Source of the DNA: Schaalia vaccimaxillae DSM 15804 | Lineage (GTDB): Bacteria > Actinomycetota > Actinomycetes > Actinomycetales > Actinomycetaceae | DNA: 64,000 nt | NCBI RefSeq assembly: GCF_000420425.1 | Contig: NZ_ATUX01000005.1 | Location: 310,001-374,000 of the forward strand | Direction of reading: 5' to 3' | Shown: positions 16,881-25,791 of the stretch, piece after piece | How positions within the stretch are numbered: position 1 is the first letter of the stretch | Layout of the letters: each line of letters begins with the position of its first letter | Translations under genes and position numbers: made by a program | Notes under the pieces: model-generated | What the model was told of the DNA's origin: nothing | Database searches by the model: none | What the model saw: only the letters and a program-made list of their open reading frames with translations

Positions 16881-18070
16881 AGTGCTCCTCCGGGAAAAGT
16901 GAGGAAACTTGGTAGAGAGTCGTCTGAATTTCCATTAGATTTTCTGACGTATTCGCGTTGCTGTTGTCCGAGGTGCCCCATCAGGTCATGGATTGGTTCG
17001 TCGATGAACTTTCGTCGGATGCGCAGCGGGACGTAATACTCGTAAGCGCTCTTGGCTGCATAAGCGCCGACGCTTGCGGTAACACCGATGGCAATGGCGG
17101 GGGATATGACACCTGTGCTGAGAACTGTACCGGCAGCGGCCGCCCCGGTGGCGGTGGCGGTGGCGATTCCTATACCTACGCCGACAGCCACAGATCCGGG
17201 TGATTCACCGGAAGCAATGTCGACTCCGGCGCTAATGAACGAGCCGACTACACCTGCGCGGCCAGCCCACTTAGCGTATGTCATTGTCGTTTTGCTACTT
17301 GAGAAAGCGCTTTGCGCACTACGGGAAGATTGGCCAGCTTTGATGGCTTCTGTTGGGTTTAAACCCAAGCGTCTCCATTCATTTGCACTTCGAACGGCAG
17401 CAGCGGCTGCTGCAGAATGGGCGAGAAAAGATTGTTGGCGGAAGTAGCTACTTGACATTTCAGTGGCAATATTGACACCCAAGTCGAGCAGGATGCTGTC
17501 GAGGTCAGGAAGGGCAATAATGTCATTGAGTTCATCGGCGATTCGCTTTGCGAAAGAATTGAACAGTTCGTGGGTGTGGGGAACGTCCTCGCACAGATAT
17601 TCCCAAGTGCGCCACTGCTGCTTTAAAACATTGTTACGAGAGATCAACATAGCGCGGGAGGATTTCTCCTCCTCGGACATGTCCTGAGAAAACAAGGGGA
17701 CATCCTCCAACGGATCTGGAGGAAAAATAAGAAAATCGGAAACTTGTAGTCCTGCATCGCGCGCATTCCAACGATGATCACTCATATCACGTTGTCTGTC
17801 GAATAACTCGTCAGCGTAGGCTGTCAAGCGATCTCCTAGCCGCTTGACGGTGTCAGCCCACTTGAAAGCTGCCTCCTTCATCGGTGAGGCACTATTCTCG
17901 TAGGCGTCTGCGGCAAGCCCCTGCCAATCGACTGCCAATTCCCGGCATGTGCTCAGATTCAATGCTTGATCCTCAAACACCCGACCTGATTCTACGAGCC
18001 AGTCAGCAACACGTCGCACACTCGTGTGATCGCCTTTGATATGGGTGTCAAGCACATTGGGACTCATCAT
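16877..18070 (-). CDS. WXG-domain protein with glycine-rich hydrophobic tail (putative T7SS effector)
   Basis: 397 residues. The N-terminal 110 residues are helical with Trp49-Gln50-Gly51 and a WXG100/LXG-like layout. The middle is helical. Residues about 270-345 form a glycine/alanine-rich hydrophobic region (GVVGSFISAGVDIASG, VAVGVGIGIATATATG, AIAIGVTASVGAY) with GxxxG spacing, like glycine zippers of pore-forming type VII effectors such as TelE. A charged C-tail follows. There is no signal peptide. It overlaps the small partner gene by four bases (ATGA). A membrane-active secreted effector is the best guess. A structural surface protein or an inactive orphan cannot be ruled out. Confidence 0.65.
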   Translation of the reverse strand: MMSPNVLDTHIKGDHTSVRRVADWLVESGRVFEDQALNLSTCRELAVDWQGLAADAYENSASPMKEAAFKWADTVKRLGDRLTAYADELFDRQRDMSDHRWNARDAGLQVSDFLIFPPDPLEDVPLFSQDMSEEEKSSRAMLISRNNVLKQQWRTWEYLCEDVPHTHELFNSFAKRIADELNDIIALPDLDSILLDLGVNIATEMSSSYFRQQSFLAHSAAAAAAVRSANEWRRLGLNPTEAIKAGQSSRSAQSAFSSSKTTMTYAKWAGRAGVVGSFISAGVDIASGESPGSVAVGVGIGIATATATGAAAAGTVLSTGVISPAIAIGVTASVGAYAAKSAYEYYVPLRIRRKFIDEPIHDLMGHLGQQQREYVRKSNGNSDDSLPSFLTFPGGAL

Positions 18071-18351
18071 TCGACTTCCATGCTAAACGAATCGGCAATT
18101 TGTTCATCCTGGGCGATCGTTGCATTCTTGGCTGCATCGAGTGCCATTGACATAGAAGCAGACCACGTTGAGAGCACTCCGTAATTGCTAGCGATTTTTG
18201 CCAAGGCTGTCAAAATATGTGACTCGAGAACTCCGCCGTCAACGTTTTCTGGCATTGACGGTGCCTGGGAATTAATCCTCTCAGCGATTTCGGCATGGCG
18301 TTCAACCATGAGTTCAAGTGCATCGGTGTCTTCGAAAAGTAAATGCGTCAC
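18067..18351 (-). CDS. Small helical WXG100-like partner protein
   Basis: A 94-residue acidic helical protein without a signal peptide or TM segment. It parallels the 99-residue protein at 9970-10269: a small helical gene directly upstream of, and here overlapping by four bases, a larger gene with an N-terminal WXG-type domain. Small proteins of this kind bind and co-export type VII effectors. No W-x-G turn is obvious, so the family is uncertain and the role is inferred from position. Confidence 0.6.
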   Translation of the reverse strand: MTHLLFEDTDALELMVERHAEIAERINSQAPSMPENVDGGVLESHILTALAKIASNYGVLSTWSASMSMALDAAKNATIAQDEQIADSFSMEVE

Positions 18352-18611
18352 TCGCTCACAAGCCCTTCTGGTCGGCGAAACTCTTTTGGAATCTCAGCAT
18401 CCAGCAGAATGACGTCGAAGTTCTGGTCGCGTTCGATTTCGTCCAACCGATCCGTCGGTATCAAAACCCAAGGTTGATACGGGCCGCAATGATCCGCCAA
18501 ACGGTCAAGCGCAGTGTAGGCGAGCAGGGCGATTCGACCATCCGTGAGTCGGCGTAGTTCCACTTCCGTTCCAAAAGACGTTGCGGTCCCAGACGATGGG
18601 ATGTAAAGCAT
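18348..18611 (-). CDS. SAV_915-like / SseB-N-like small protein
   Basis: An 87-residue soluble protein. The pattern (VELRRLTDGRIALLAYTALDRLADHCGPYQPWVLIPTDRLDEI) resembles the SAV_915/SseB-N-like family: a strand, then LLAYTAL-RL, then a G..PWV strand. Such proteins often accompany WXG/type VII loci in actinobacteria. It is the first gene of the minus-strand cassette and overlaps the next by four bases. The function is unknown; it may be an adaptor or chaperone. Confidence 0.6.
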   Translation of the reverse strand: MLYIPSSGTATSFGTEVELRRLTDGRIALLAYTALDRLADHCGPYQPWVLIPTDRLDEIERDQNFDVILLDAEIPKEFRRPEGLVSE

Positions 18612-18851
18612 CGGAGGGATGATCCGGTGGCTAGTGGCCTCAGCAGCAGTATCAACCGTGTGTTGACGATAATGAACTGGTCAGTAGATATAAAGACCAT
18701 CTTAAAAATGAGGATAATCCCCAGACGTTCTTGGGACGCAAGCCGCAGGCAAGACGAGGGCGTCCATCGGCCAATATCTGTGCCTCGCCGGAGGGGAACA
18801 AGGCAGATATGATGTGACGAGGGCATCATCATCGACAAAAAGGGGAACGCC

Positions 18852-20063
18852 ATGGAGCACAACTGGACCCGCATTGAAGGCATGCTCATCGGACAACAGA
18901 TTGATCCGACCGCTGTAGCCCGCGAACTACGCGAACGAGGCATCCTCGCCCAACTCGAATGGTTCCCCTCCACGCCCCAGTTGCTTGGCCTCAACCTGGC
19001 CGTTGCGGATGGTGCGGTCGCCCTCGTGCCCGCTGATTCGAGCGACGTGGTTGCAGGCCCCACCCCAGACGAGCTGGCGGAAGAACTCGCCATCCTCTTC
19101 GAGGCAGAAGTGCGTATTGGCGGGGCCGCCGCCGATCACCTTCCCGAAGGCGAATCTCCGTTGGCAGAAACGTGGCCTGAAGACGACGAGTTGGACGACG
19201 AGGACGAGTCCCCTTCGCGCATCGTCGAAATTGGCCGCACTCCAGCCTCGTCCGTTCCCCTCCTGGCAGCTCTTGAAGGCGTTGATTTGGGAGACTTGGA
19301 ACTTGCCGACGACCACCGCGCTCTGCTTGCCGAACTCCCGCCCGAAAAAGCAGGCTGGAACTTCGGTGAACTCCCGCTCGTAACCCTGTCCCTGACCGAC
19401 GGCGAATTCCAGGTGTTCTTGGTGACGGATGACCATCTGGAACACGTCGTCACCCATAACTGGGCGATGGATAGCCTCGTTGTGGCTGGTGGGCATGAAA
19501 ACTCTGACGATGTTGCCGCTGAGGTTATCGACTTGGTCGGGGACCGCGGCGACCTGACCGCTATTGCCAAAGCCATCCCCGGAGCCGACATCCAGGCCCT
19601 GCACGCCTCAGCCTCGCTGTCTGGCGAAGAAGCAGTGTGGAAGGTCGTCAAGGCGCTGGGACTACCCGCCGGAGTTGCTGGCTTCCTCGTTGGGTCCTCG
19701 CAAATGGACGAGGTCGACGGCGTGACCGTGCACCTGGCGCGCGGAATCTCCAATGCCATTGGCCGCAGCGTCGACATTATGCTCAAAGAACCCGAATCCA
19801 CGGTTCAAACCCTGTGGAACGGCTACCAGGAAGTGGCCGTCGAAAAACCGTGGATCATCCGCATAGCCGCCGCCGTTGAAGCCACGGTTGGTGCTGGCCT
19901 ATTGGCTGCGTGCGTGAGGGCAGCTAAGCCGCGTTCAGGGTGGAGAATCTTCTCCGGCGTTCTAGGAGCAGTGCTGGTTGTCGATTCGGTTGCTGAGATT
20001 TCACTAGCCAAATACGTGGCGATGCGTCACGAACGTAAGACGAAGCACGACAACGAGTTCTAA
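18852..20063 (+). CDS. Conserved-looking hypothetical protein with C-terminal TM segments
   Basis: 403 residues, start ATG 18852 behind AAGGGGAA. It has a soluble N-terminal half with a strongly acidic linker (about 108-123, DDELDDEDE). The middle is mixed alpha/beta (about 140-300), and two hydrophobic segments lie near the C-terminus (about 337-357 and 366-386), ending in a basic tail. I do not recognise a family. Codon use matches the core genome. It is flanked by the divergent WXG cassette and a convergent GDPD gene, so no operon context helps. Confidence 0.7.
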   Translation: MEHNWTRIEGMLIGQQIDPTAVARELRERGILAQLEWFPSTPQLLGLNLAVADGAVALVPADSSDVVAGPTPDELAEELAILFEAEVRIGGAAADHLPEGESPLAETWPEDDELDDEDESPSRIVEIGRTPASSVPLLAALEGVDLGDLELADDHRALLAELPPEKAGWNFGELPLVTLSLTDGEFQVFLVTDDHLEHVVTHNWAMDSLVVAGGHENSDDVAAEVIDLVGDRGDLTAIAKAIPGADIQALHASASLSGEEAVWKVVKALGLPAGVAGFLVGSSQMDEVDGVTVHLARGISNAIGRSVDIMLKEPESTVQTLWNGYQEVAVEKPWIIRIAAAVEATVGAGLLAACVRAAKPRSGWRIFSGVLGAVLVVDSVAEISLAKYVAMRHERKTKHDNEF

Positions 20064-20098
20064 CGCCACCATCCTGGCTGGGGACAGTGCTCGGAGTT

Positions 20099-20851
20099 TT
20101 AGCGGGCCAGAGCCTCAGCCGGGAAATCCTGCGGGCGGTCAGTGAAGATACCCGTAACACCCCACTTGGCGAGTTCAGCGGCCTGGTCCACGTCGTTCAC
20201 GGTCCACACATTGACCTCAAAACCAGCGTCCAGCATTGAAGCAACTTCGGCCTCGGTCACTCCCTCCACATCCGGGTGAATAGCTTTGCAACCCAGCCGT
20301 GCCGCGCCCTCCTGCCAGGTGGGGCCAGGCTGGCCTTCACGCTCAAACAGCCAACCCAACTCAATCTCAGGGCGAACCCTGTGGAAGTCAGCCAGCAACT
20401 CATGGTCAAAAGACGACACCAGCAGGCGTGAGAAGTCCTCGACCTTTCCGACAGCCACATTGAGGTTCTCAATGAGTTTTTCGCGCAGCTGAGTGCCTGC
20501 CCGGCAGGGTTTGATCTCCAGGTTCATTCCCATATTCGCCGCGTTAGCAAACTCAATAACCGTGGCCACCTCGGGAATGCGCTCAAAGGTGTAAGTGTTG
20601 GAGAACCACTTGCCAGCGTCCAAGCGGCGAATATCTGAAAAAGTCAGGTTGTAGTAGCCGCCCTTGCCGTTGGTTGTACGATCCAGTCGATCATCGTGCA
20701 TGACGATCAGTGAGCCGTCGCGAATAATGTCGACGTCGAATTCAAACCATGAGGCCCCAACCTCAGCCGCCTTTGCAAAAGCCGCAATAGTGTTCTCTGG
20801 CGCCAGTGAAGACGCTCCGCGGTGCGCATAGATACGGGGGTACGTGGTCAT
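20099..20851 (-). CDS. Glycerophosphodiester phosphodiesterase
   Basis: A 250-residue GDPD TIM-barrel enzyme that hydrolyses glycerophosphodiesters to glycerol-3-phosphate and an alcohol. HRGASSLAPENT is at residues 10-21, the metal ligands are in FEFDVDIIRDGSLIVMHDDRLDRTTNGKG, and EIKPC follows. It has no signal peptide, so it acts in the cytoplasm. The start ATG is preceded by AGGAGGATCC. It could supply glycerol-3-phosphate, the same metabolite produced by GlpK encoded in this window. Confidence 0.9.
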   Translation of the reverse strand: MTTYPRIYAHRGASSLAPENTIAAFAKAAEVGASWFEFDVDIIRDGSLIVMHDDRLDRTTNGKGGYYNLTFSDIRRLDAGKWFSNTYTFERIPEVATVIEFANAANMGMNLEIKPCRAGTQLREKLIENLNVAVGKVEDFSRLLVSSFDHELLADFHRVRPEIELGWLFEREGQPGPTWQEGAARLGCKAIHPDVEGVTEAEVASMLDAGFEVNVWTVNDVDQAAELAKWGVTGIFTDRPQDFPAEALAR

Positions 20852-20970
20852 GGATCCTCCTGAAAACTCTCAAACAGCATCTATTGTCCCGCGGCTGCCC
20901 CGGTCACGCCCACTAGGGCACTACGCCCGTGGCAGAACACGCATCGCCGGGTCTGGCTAGCGCGCCGTCC

Positions 20971-22236
20971 TCACCACAGATCCGGGTTCGAATCGGCTGT
21001 GGTGCCGTCCTCGTCGCCGCCCGCCGACACGAAAACCTCTTCGTCACGTTTGCCTGCCAACACCTGATCCACATAGGACGCAATCGCATCAGACAGCGGA
21101 ACGTCGCGGCCTTGCTGCTGGGCGAGGAACCAACGATGGTCAAGGAACTCGTGGAAAATCTGCGCGGGCTCAAGTTTGCTTGCCAACTGCGGGGGAACTG
21201 CGCGGATGACGGGCTCGAACACATGAGACAGCCACTCGTGAGCCACAATCTCCAACGGTAAATCTGAACGTTCCGTGGTGGCACGGAAGGTCTCAATGTC
21301 GTTGAGGAGGCGCTGGCCTTGATGCTCGCCTACGTCCATGCCGGTCAGTCGCATGAGTTTTCGGTGATGGTGCCCAGCATCAACCACTTTCGGCTCAATT
21401 TCGAGGCGCATACCGGAGCTATCAGATGTCATCTTGAGTTCACCAACGTCGAAGCCCAAGTCATTCAGGCGACGAATCTTTTGAGCAACCTTGTGACGCT
21501 GATCAGAACCTTCAATGATCTCAACACCGGTGAGCTCTTCCCACAGGTCGCAGTAGCGGCTGCGAATACGGTCACCAATATCAATAGGATCGGCGTCATC
21601 AGGGAAGAAAGCCCCAGCTTGTAGATCCATGAGCTCACCGATGATATTGGTGCGTGCCAAGTCCACGTCGTAGTCGCGTTGTCCATCGGTTAGGCGCGGG
21701 TGCAGCTCCCCGGTTTCTGCGTCCACCAGGTAGGCGCTAAAAGCGCCGGCGTCACGCCGAAAAAGAGTATTCGACAGGGACACGTCTCCCCAGTAGAAGC
21801 CCTTGAGGTGGAGGCGAACCAGGAGCACAGCCAGGGCGTCGATCAGGCGGGTTGCTGTCTCTGGCGTCATGTGCTGGCTGAACAGGGCGCGGTAGGGGAG
21901 AGAAAATTGCAGGTGCTCGGTGACGAGGGCGGCGTTGAGTTCTTCGCCGTTGGGAGTGTGACGTCCAGTGATGACGGCGGTGGGTAGGACCGAGGGCGCG
22001 TCGAGGCGGTGGAGGTCCCTCAGCAATTCAAATTCGCGGTGAGCAACGGTCGGCCCGATCTCTTTGATGGCAATGACACGGCCCGACAGGTTCACGAAGC
22101 GAACAATATGACGCGAGATTCCCCGAGGAAGAGCAGCGAGAATATCCTGCGGCCAATCTTCCAATGCCACTTCCCACGGTAGGTCAAGAAGCGCGGGATC
22201 AACCGTGGCAGCTGTGATCTCAAGGGCTTGCGACAT
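20971..22236 (-). CDS. DUF4032 domain protein (kinase-like fold)
   Basis: 421 residues from the ATG at 22236. The N-terminal half has kinase-like features (VIAIKEIGPTVAHREFELLRDLHRL, then LHLKGFYWGDVSLSNTLFRRD with GD.SLSN resembling a catalytic loop, then AYLVDAETGE). The C-terminal half (about 230-400, QRHKVAQKIRRLNDLGFDVGE, then HHHRKLMRLTG) matches the actinobacterial DUF4032/lipopolysaccharide-kinase-like layout. Substrate unknown. GAGAAT lies six bases before the ATG (possible leaderless start); the upstream 15-residue extension is not needed. Confidence 0.72.
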   Translation of the reverse strand: MSQALEITAATVDPALLDLPWEVALEDWPQDILAALPRGISRHIVRFVNLSGRVIAIKEIGPTVAHREFELLRDLHRLDAPSVLPTAVITGRHTPNGEELNAALVTEHLQFSLPYRALFSQHMTPETATRLIDALAVLLVRLHLKGFYWGDVSLSNTLFRRDAGAFSAYLVDAETGELHPRLTDGQRDYDVDLARTNIIGELMDLQAGAFFPDDADPIDIGDRIRSRYCDLWEELTGVEIIEGSDQRHKVAQKIRRLNDLGFDVGELKMTSDSSGMRLEIEPKVVDAGHHHRKLMRLTGMDVGEHQGQRLLNDIETFRATTERSDLPLEIVAHEWLSHVFEPVIRAVPPQLASKLEPAQIFHEFLDHRWFLAQQQGRDVPLSDAIASYVDQVLAGKRDEEVFVSAGGDEDGTTADSNPDLW

Positions 22237-22320
22237 AATCCTATTCTCGCATTGATCCAGACTGTCCTCAGCCAATCTCACTGGGCACTCAGCAAGATAC
22301 CGGGCTTTGAACAGACAAGG

Positions 22321-22364
22321 GCCCCGGCCTCACCCAGCAAATGAAAGCCAGGCAAAACCGGGGC
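22321..22364 (-). terminator. Possible terminator after the ABC ATPase gene
   Basis: 7-bp GC arms (GCCCCGG 22321-22327, CCGGGGC 22358-22364) just downstream of the minus-strand ATPase gene. The loop is long and there is no T tract, so the call is weak. Confidence 0.35.
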
Positions 22365-22392
22365 ACCGTTGATCAATCGGCTATACGTCCGA

Positions 22393-23523
22393 TCAGTCAG
22401 GCAAACGCACGCCGGTGGCAGCGGAGAAGTTGTGCTGCTTGCCCGGAATGATGCGCGTGTGGATGACGCCGCCGCGGGCCGGAGCCGTACGCGGAGGAAC
22501 GCGCACAATCAGCTGCTCCTTGGAACCGTCAGCACCTGAGCCCAGGCCGTGACCGGATTCGGCTCCAGCCAGGTGACCGTAGACGTAAGCGTCCGAGCCG
22601 AGTTCTTCGACGAAGTCGACCTGGACGGGGATGGTGTCCGGGGTGTCGGCGGAGACAGCCTCGAGTCCCTCAGGTCGGAAACCAATGGTGATCTTGCCAG
22701 CGTCGGCGTCGCTGACGGCAGCAAGGGCTGCCTGCGACAGGGGGACCCGTGCGGCACCGATCTTTGCGGTGTCACCATCAATGTCGAAGGTTCCAATGTT
22801 CATGGCGGGCGAGCCAATGAAGCCTGCAACGAACACGTTGGCGGGACGATCGTACATTTCGGCGGGTGTGCCGACCTGCTGGAGGATGCCCTTGTCGAGG
22901 ACGGCGATACGGTCACCCATGGTCAGAGCCTCAGTCTGGTCGTGGGTGACGTAGACGGTGGTAACACCGAGCTGGCGCTGCAAGGAAGCAATCTGCGTAC
23001 GAGTCTGGACACGCAGCTTGGCATCCAGGTTCGACAGAGGCTCATCCATGAGGAAGACCTGGGGCTTGCGCACGATGGCGCGGCCCATAGCCACACGCTG
23101 ACGCTGACCACCGGACAGGGCCTTCGGCTTGCGATCCAGGTATTCCTCTAGGTCGAGGATGCGGGCGGCCTCGTCGACCCGCTTAGCGATCTCATCCTTG
23201 GGGGTGCCAGCGATCTTGAGGGCAAAACCCATGTTGTCGCGCACCGACATGTGCGGGTACAGAGCGTAGTTCTGGAAAACCATTGCGATATCGCGGTTCT
23301 TCGGAGGAACGTCAGTGACGTCGCGGTCGCCAATAAAGATACGGCCGGAGTTGACGTCCTCAAGGCCAGCGAGCATGCGCAGCGACGTGGACTTGCCGCA
23401 GCCAGAGGGGCCAACGAGGACGAGGAATTCGCCGTCTGCAATCTCGAGTTCGAGCTGGTCGACGGAGGGCTCCGTGTTGCCCGGGTAGATACGCGTGGCC
23501 TTATCAAAGGTAACGGTTGCCAT
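22393..23523 (-). CDS. Sugar ABC transporter ATP-binding protein (MsmK/UgpC type)
   Basis: 376 residues from the ATG at 23523 (GGAAGG upstream). Walker [10 protein letters not shown] is at 38-46, the Q-loop in [13 protein letters not shown], signature [14 protein letters not shown], Walker [14 protein letters not shown] and switch [11 protein letters not shown]. The last 110 or so residues form the TOBE/MalK-type regulatory domain ([14 protein letters not shown]). It stands alone with no permease genes. Such orphan ATPases typically serve several sugar importers, so it may energise the importer at 4.9-8.0 kb (inference). The domain boundaries and motifs are all intact. Confidence 0.92.
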   Translation of the reverse strand: MATVTFDKATRIYPGNTEPSVDQLELEIADGEFLVLVGPSGCGKSTSLRMLAGLEDVNSGRIFIGDRDVTDVPPKNRDIAMVFQNYALYPHMSVRDNMGFALKIAGTPKDEIAKRVDEAARILDLEEYLDRKPKALSGGQRQRVAMGRAIVRKPQVFLMDEPLSNLDAKLRVQTRTQIASLQRQLGVTTVYVTHDQTEALTMGDRIAVLDKGILQQVGTPAEMYDRPANVFVAGFIGSPAMNIGTFDIDGDTAKIGAARVPLSQAALAAVSDADAGKITIGFRPEGLEAVSADTPDTIPVQVDFVEELGSDAYVYGHLAGAESGHGLGSGADGSKEQLIVRVPPRTAPARGGVIHTRIIPGKQHNFSAATGVRLPD

Positions 23524-23781
23524 GATGAAATTTTTCCTTCCCACCGGCAGGTACGTGCCGGACGATCCGAGTGGGTAGTCGTTGCACCAACAGCAGTGTT
23601 GGCGTGCGGGTCGGTCCACCGGTGACCCGCCTTTGAAAAAATAGCATGGCGAGCAGGTTTAAGAAACCTTTTATCGCTATTGCCTGTGCTCACAAGTGTT
23701 CCGGTGTACTGAAATCTTTTTCGCTGCCCGTAGATGCGCCCAGTACCGTCCCGCTGAACCACAGATGAGACAGGGTCCCTG

Positions 23782-23787
23782 TAACCT
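23782..23787 (+). promoter_or_regulatory. Predicted -10 of leaderless kinase promoter
   Basis: TAACCT is followed by six bases and the GTG at 23794, with no Shine-Dalgarno in between. Confidence 0.42.
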
Positions 23788-23793
23788 GTTCGC

Positions 23794-25665
23794 GTGGATG
23801 TTGGGGACGAGATTGGCGGCTACACGTTGCGCAGGCGGGTCGGCACCGGTGGTGCTGGCACAGTCTGGCTCGCCCAAGATGGCGCCGGACAAAACGTTGC
23901 CTTCAAAGCCATCCACCCAGCCTTCGCCGCTTCCGAAGCCGCCCGCGACCGCCTCGTCCGTGAAGCGCGCACCGTCAACTCCGTGAAGTCCGACTGCGTT
24001 GCGCATGTGATCGACATTGAGGTCGACGCCAGCCAACCCTTTGTGGTCTCAGAGTTCATCGAAGGGCCAACCCTGGCCCAAGTCATCCAATCTGGGCCGA
24101 TTTCACGCGCAGGCGTGGCTGCTCTCGCCCATCATTTGGCCGAGGTTATTGACGCCGTTCACGCGGCCCACATCATCCACCGAGACATTAAGCCATCCAA
24201 CATCATCTGCTCGCCCTCGGGCCCTTTTCTCATTGACTTCGGTATCGCAATGGCAGACGAGGACGACCACCTGACTCGCACCGGCCTCGTATCGGGAACC
24301 GCCGGATACACCGCTCCCGAACTCATGCGCGCTCAACCTGCTGACACAGCCGTCGACTGGTGGGCATGGTGCGCGACTCTCCTGTCCGCCGCGACAGGCA
24401 GGCCTCCCTACGGCACTGGCGACATGCAAGCCATCATCGTCAACGTCGTCAACGGGCTTCCCGACACCGCCGGATTATCGCCGAGGGCAGTCCAAGCTTT
24501 GACGGCGGGGCTGTCCGTGGACCGCGAAGAACGCCCGTCGCCCTCGTTGATCGTTGCCGACCTGATGGCTGACGCGGGATGGGCTCCCGGCGCCCTCGAC
24601 TATGTTGCGGTCGACTGGCATGCGCTGCTGTACAGGGGGGAAAAGACTGAGCGGCTCCAGCCTGGTGAGGTGCCGGTGCTTGACTCCGCTGACGTCGCAC
24701 CGGCGGTGTCATATGCCCCAGATACGGTAGTCGTCGACGAAGAGGTCGACTTCGATGAATATGAGGAAGAGGAATACGAGGGCGACGAAGAGCCTGATCC
24801 CGACGGCACGCAGATCTACGAGTCCGAGTGGAGCAACGATGAGCTTGCCCAGACTCGACCCATGCCTACGGGAGCGACACCTGTTGTTCCCCGCCCCAGG
24901 GCTATTCCGGCCATGCAAGGTGTGCCGACGCAGATCTATCAGGACCCGTATCAGCCGAATCAGCCTTGGCTACAGGCTCCTATGGCTGGACCCGGTGTCT
25001 ATATGCAGCCCAACGCTGGGTCATGGCTCCCCCCTGCACAGACATATATCCCAAAGCGTCCCAAGACTCCATGGATTCTGGGCGCAGTCAGTATGGGTGT
25101 TTTGGCTGCTCTGCCTTTGATGATGGGCCAGACCGGCGGTCTTGTTGCTCTTTTTGTTCTGGTGATCTTTACGATCCCCGGAGCGATGTGGCGATGGCTT
25201 GAACAGCGGCGCATCAAACATGGAGGTGCGCGAACTTCAGATGGTGTTGCCCTCCTGGGAATGGCACCGCTACTGGCGCTGCGTGCATTGGCTGAACTTG
25301 TTTTAGGTTTGGGGCTCGGCGCACTCATCCCCTACGTGGTTTGGCTGGTGTATTCGCCTGGAGTTTACGGACAAATCCAGTGGAAGCGTCCCCTTGACTG
25401 GTTGACCAGCATGACGCCGCCCGTTCAGTGGGATCAAGCTTTGGTCAGAGCCGACGTGAATGCGGTGGTGTGGGCGCTGCTCTTCTTGGAACTTTTCACA
25501 CTGTGGCTAAGCCCCACCACCCCATCGCTGCGGGACGGCTTTTCACGAGTGACGATGAAAATGTTTCGACCCGTCGGATTGAGAATCGTGCTGATCTTCG
25601 TCGGCATTGCTTTCATTGTGGGAATGTGGATTGCGACAACCGGAGGATATGGGCCAAGCCACTGA
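23794..25665 (+). CDS. Ser/Thr protein kinase with C-terminal membrane domain
   Basis: 623 residues. The Hanks-type kinase domain (about 8-265) has glycine loop VGTGGAGTV (16-24), Lys38, HRDIKPSN (129-136), DFG (148-150) and the APE-like APELMR. A long acidic, Pro-rich linker follows (about 295-425), then at least five TM helices (from about 430 to the end). This differs from the usual single-TM kinase with PASTA domains. The ligand or sensor role of the membrane part is unknown. The activation loop TRTGLVSGTAGYTAPE looks functional. The start GTG is supported by the leaderless -10 geometry. Confidence 0.88.
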   Translation: MDVGDEIGGYTLRRRVGTGGAGTVWLAQDGAGQNVAFKAIHPAFAASEAARDRLVREARTVNSVKSDCVAHVIDIEVDASQPFVVSEFIEGPTLAQVIQSGPISRAGVAALAHHLAEVIDAVHAAHIIHRDIKPSNIICSPSGPFLIDFGIAMADEDDHLTRTGLVSGTAGYTAPELMRAQPADTAVDWWAWCATLLSAATGRPPYGTGDMQAIIVNVVNGLPDTAGLSPRAVQALTAGLSVDREERPSPSLIVADLMADAGWAPGALDYVAVDWHALLYRGEKTERLQPGEVPVLDSADVAPAVSYAPDTVVVDEEVDFDEYEEEEYEGDEEPDPDGTQIYESEWSNDELAQTRPMPTGATPVVPRPRAIPAMQGVPTQIYQDPYQPNQPWLQAPMAGPGVYMQPNAGSWLPPAQTYIPKRPKTPWILGAVSMGVLAALPLMMGQTGGLVALFVLVIFTIPGAMWRWLEQRRIKHGGARTSDGVALLGMAPLLALRALAELVLGLGLGALIPYVVWLVYSPGVYGQIQWKRPLDWLTSMTPPVQWDQALVRADVNAVVWALLFLELFTLWLSPTTPSLRDGFSRVTMKMFRPVGLRIVLIFVGIAFIVGMWIATTGGYGPSH

Positions 25666-25791
25666 TCGTCGGCAACGACTAGCTCGACTTGGCGCGAAGT
25701 TTGAAAAGCTGTGGCATCGCAAACATCAAGGGGTTTCTTCGTCTCCCTGTGGCTACGCTAAGAAAGTTACCGAATCAGGAAGGCTCCCACA

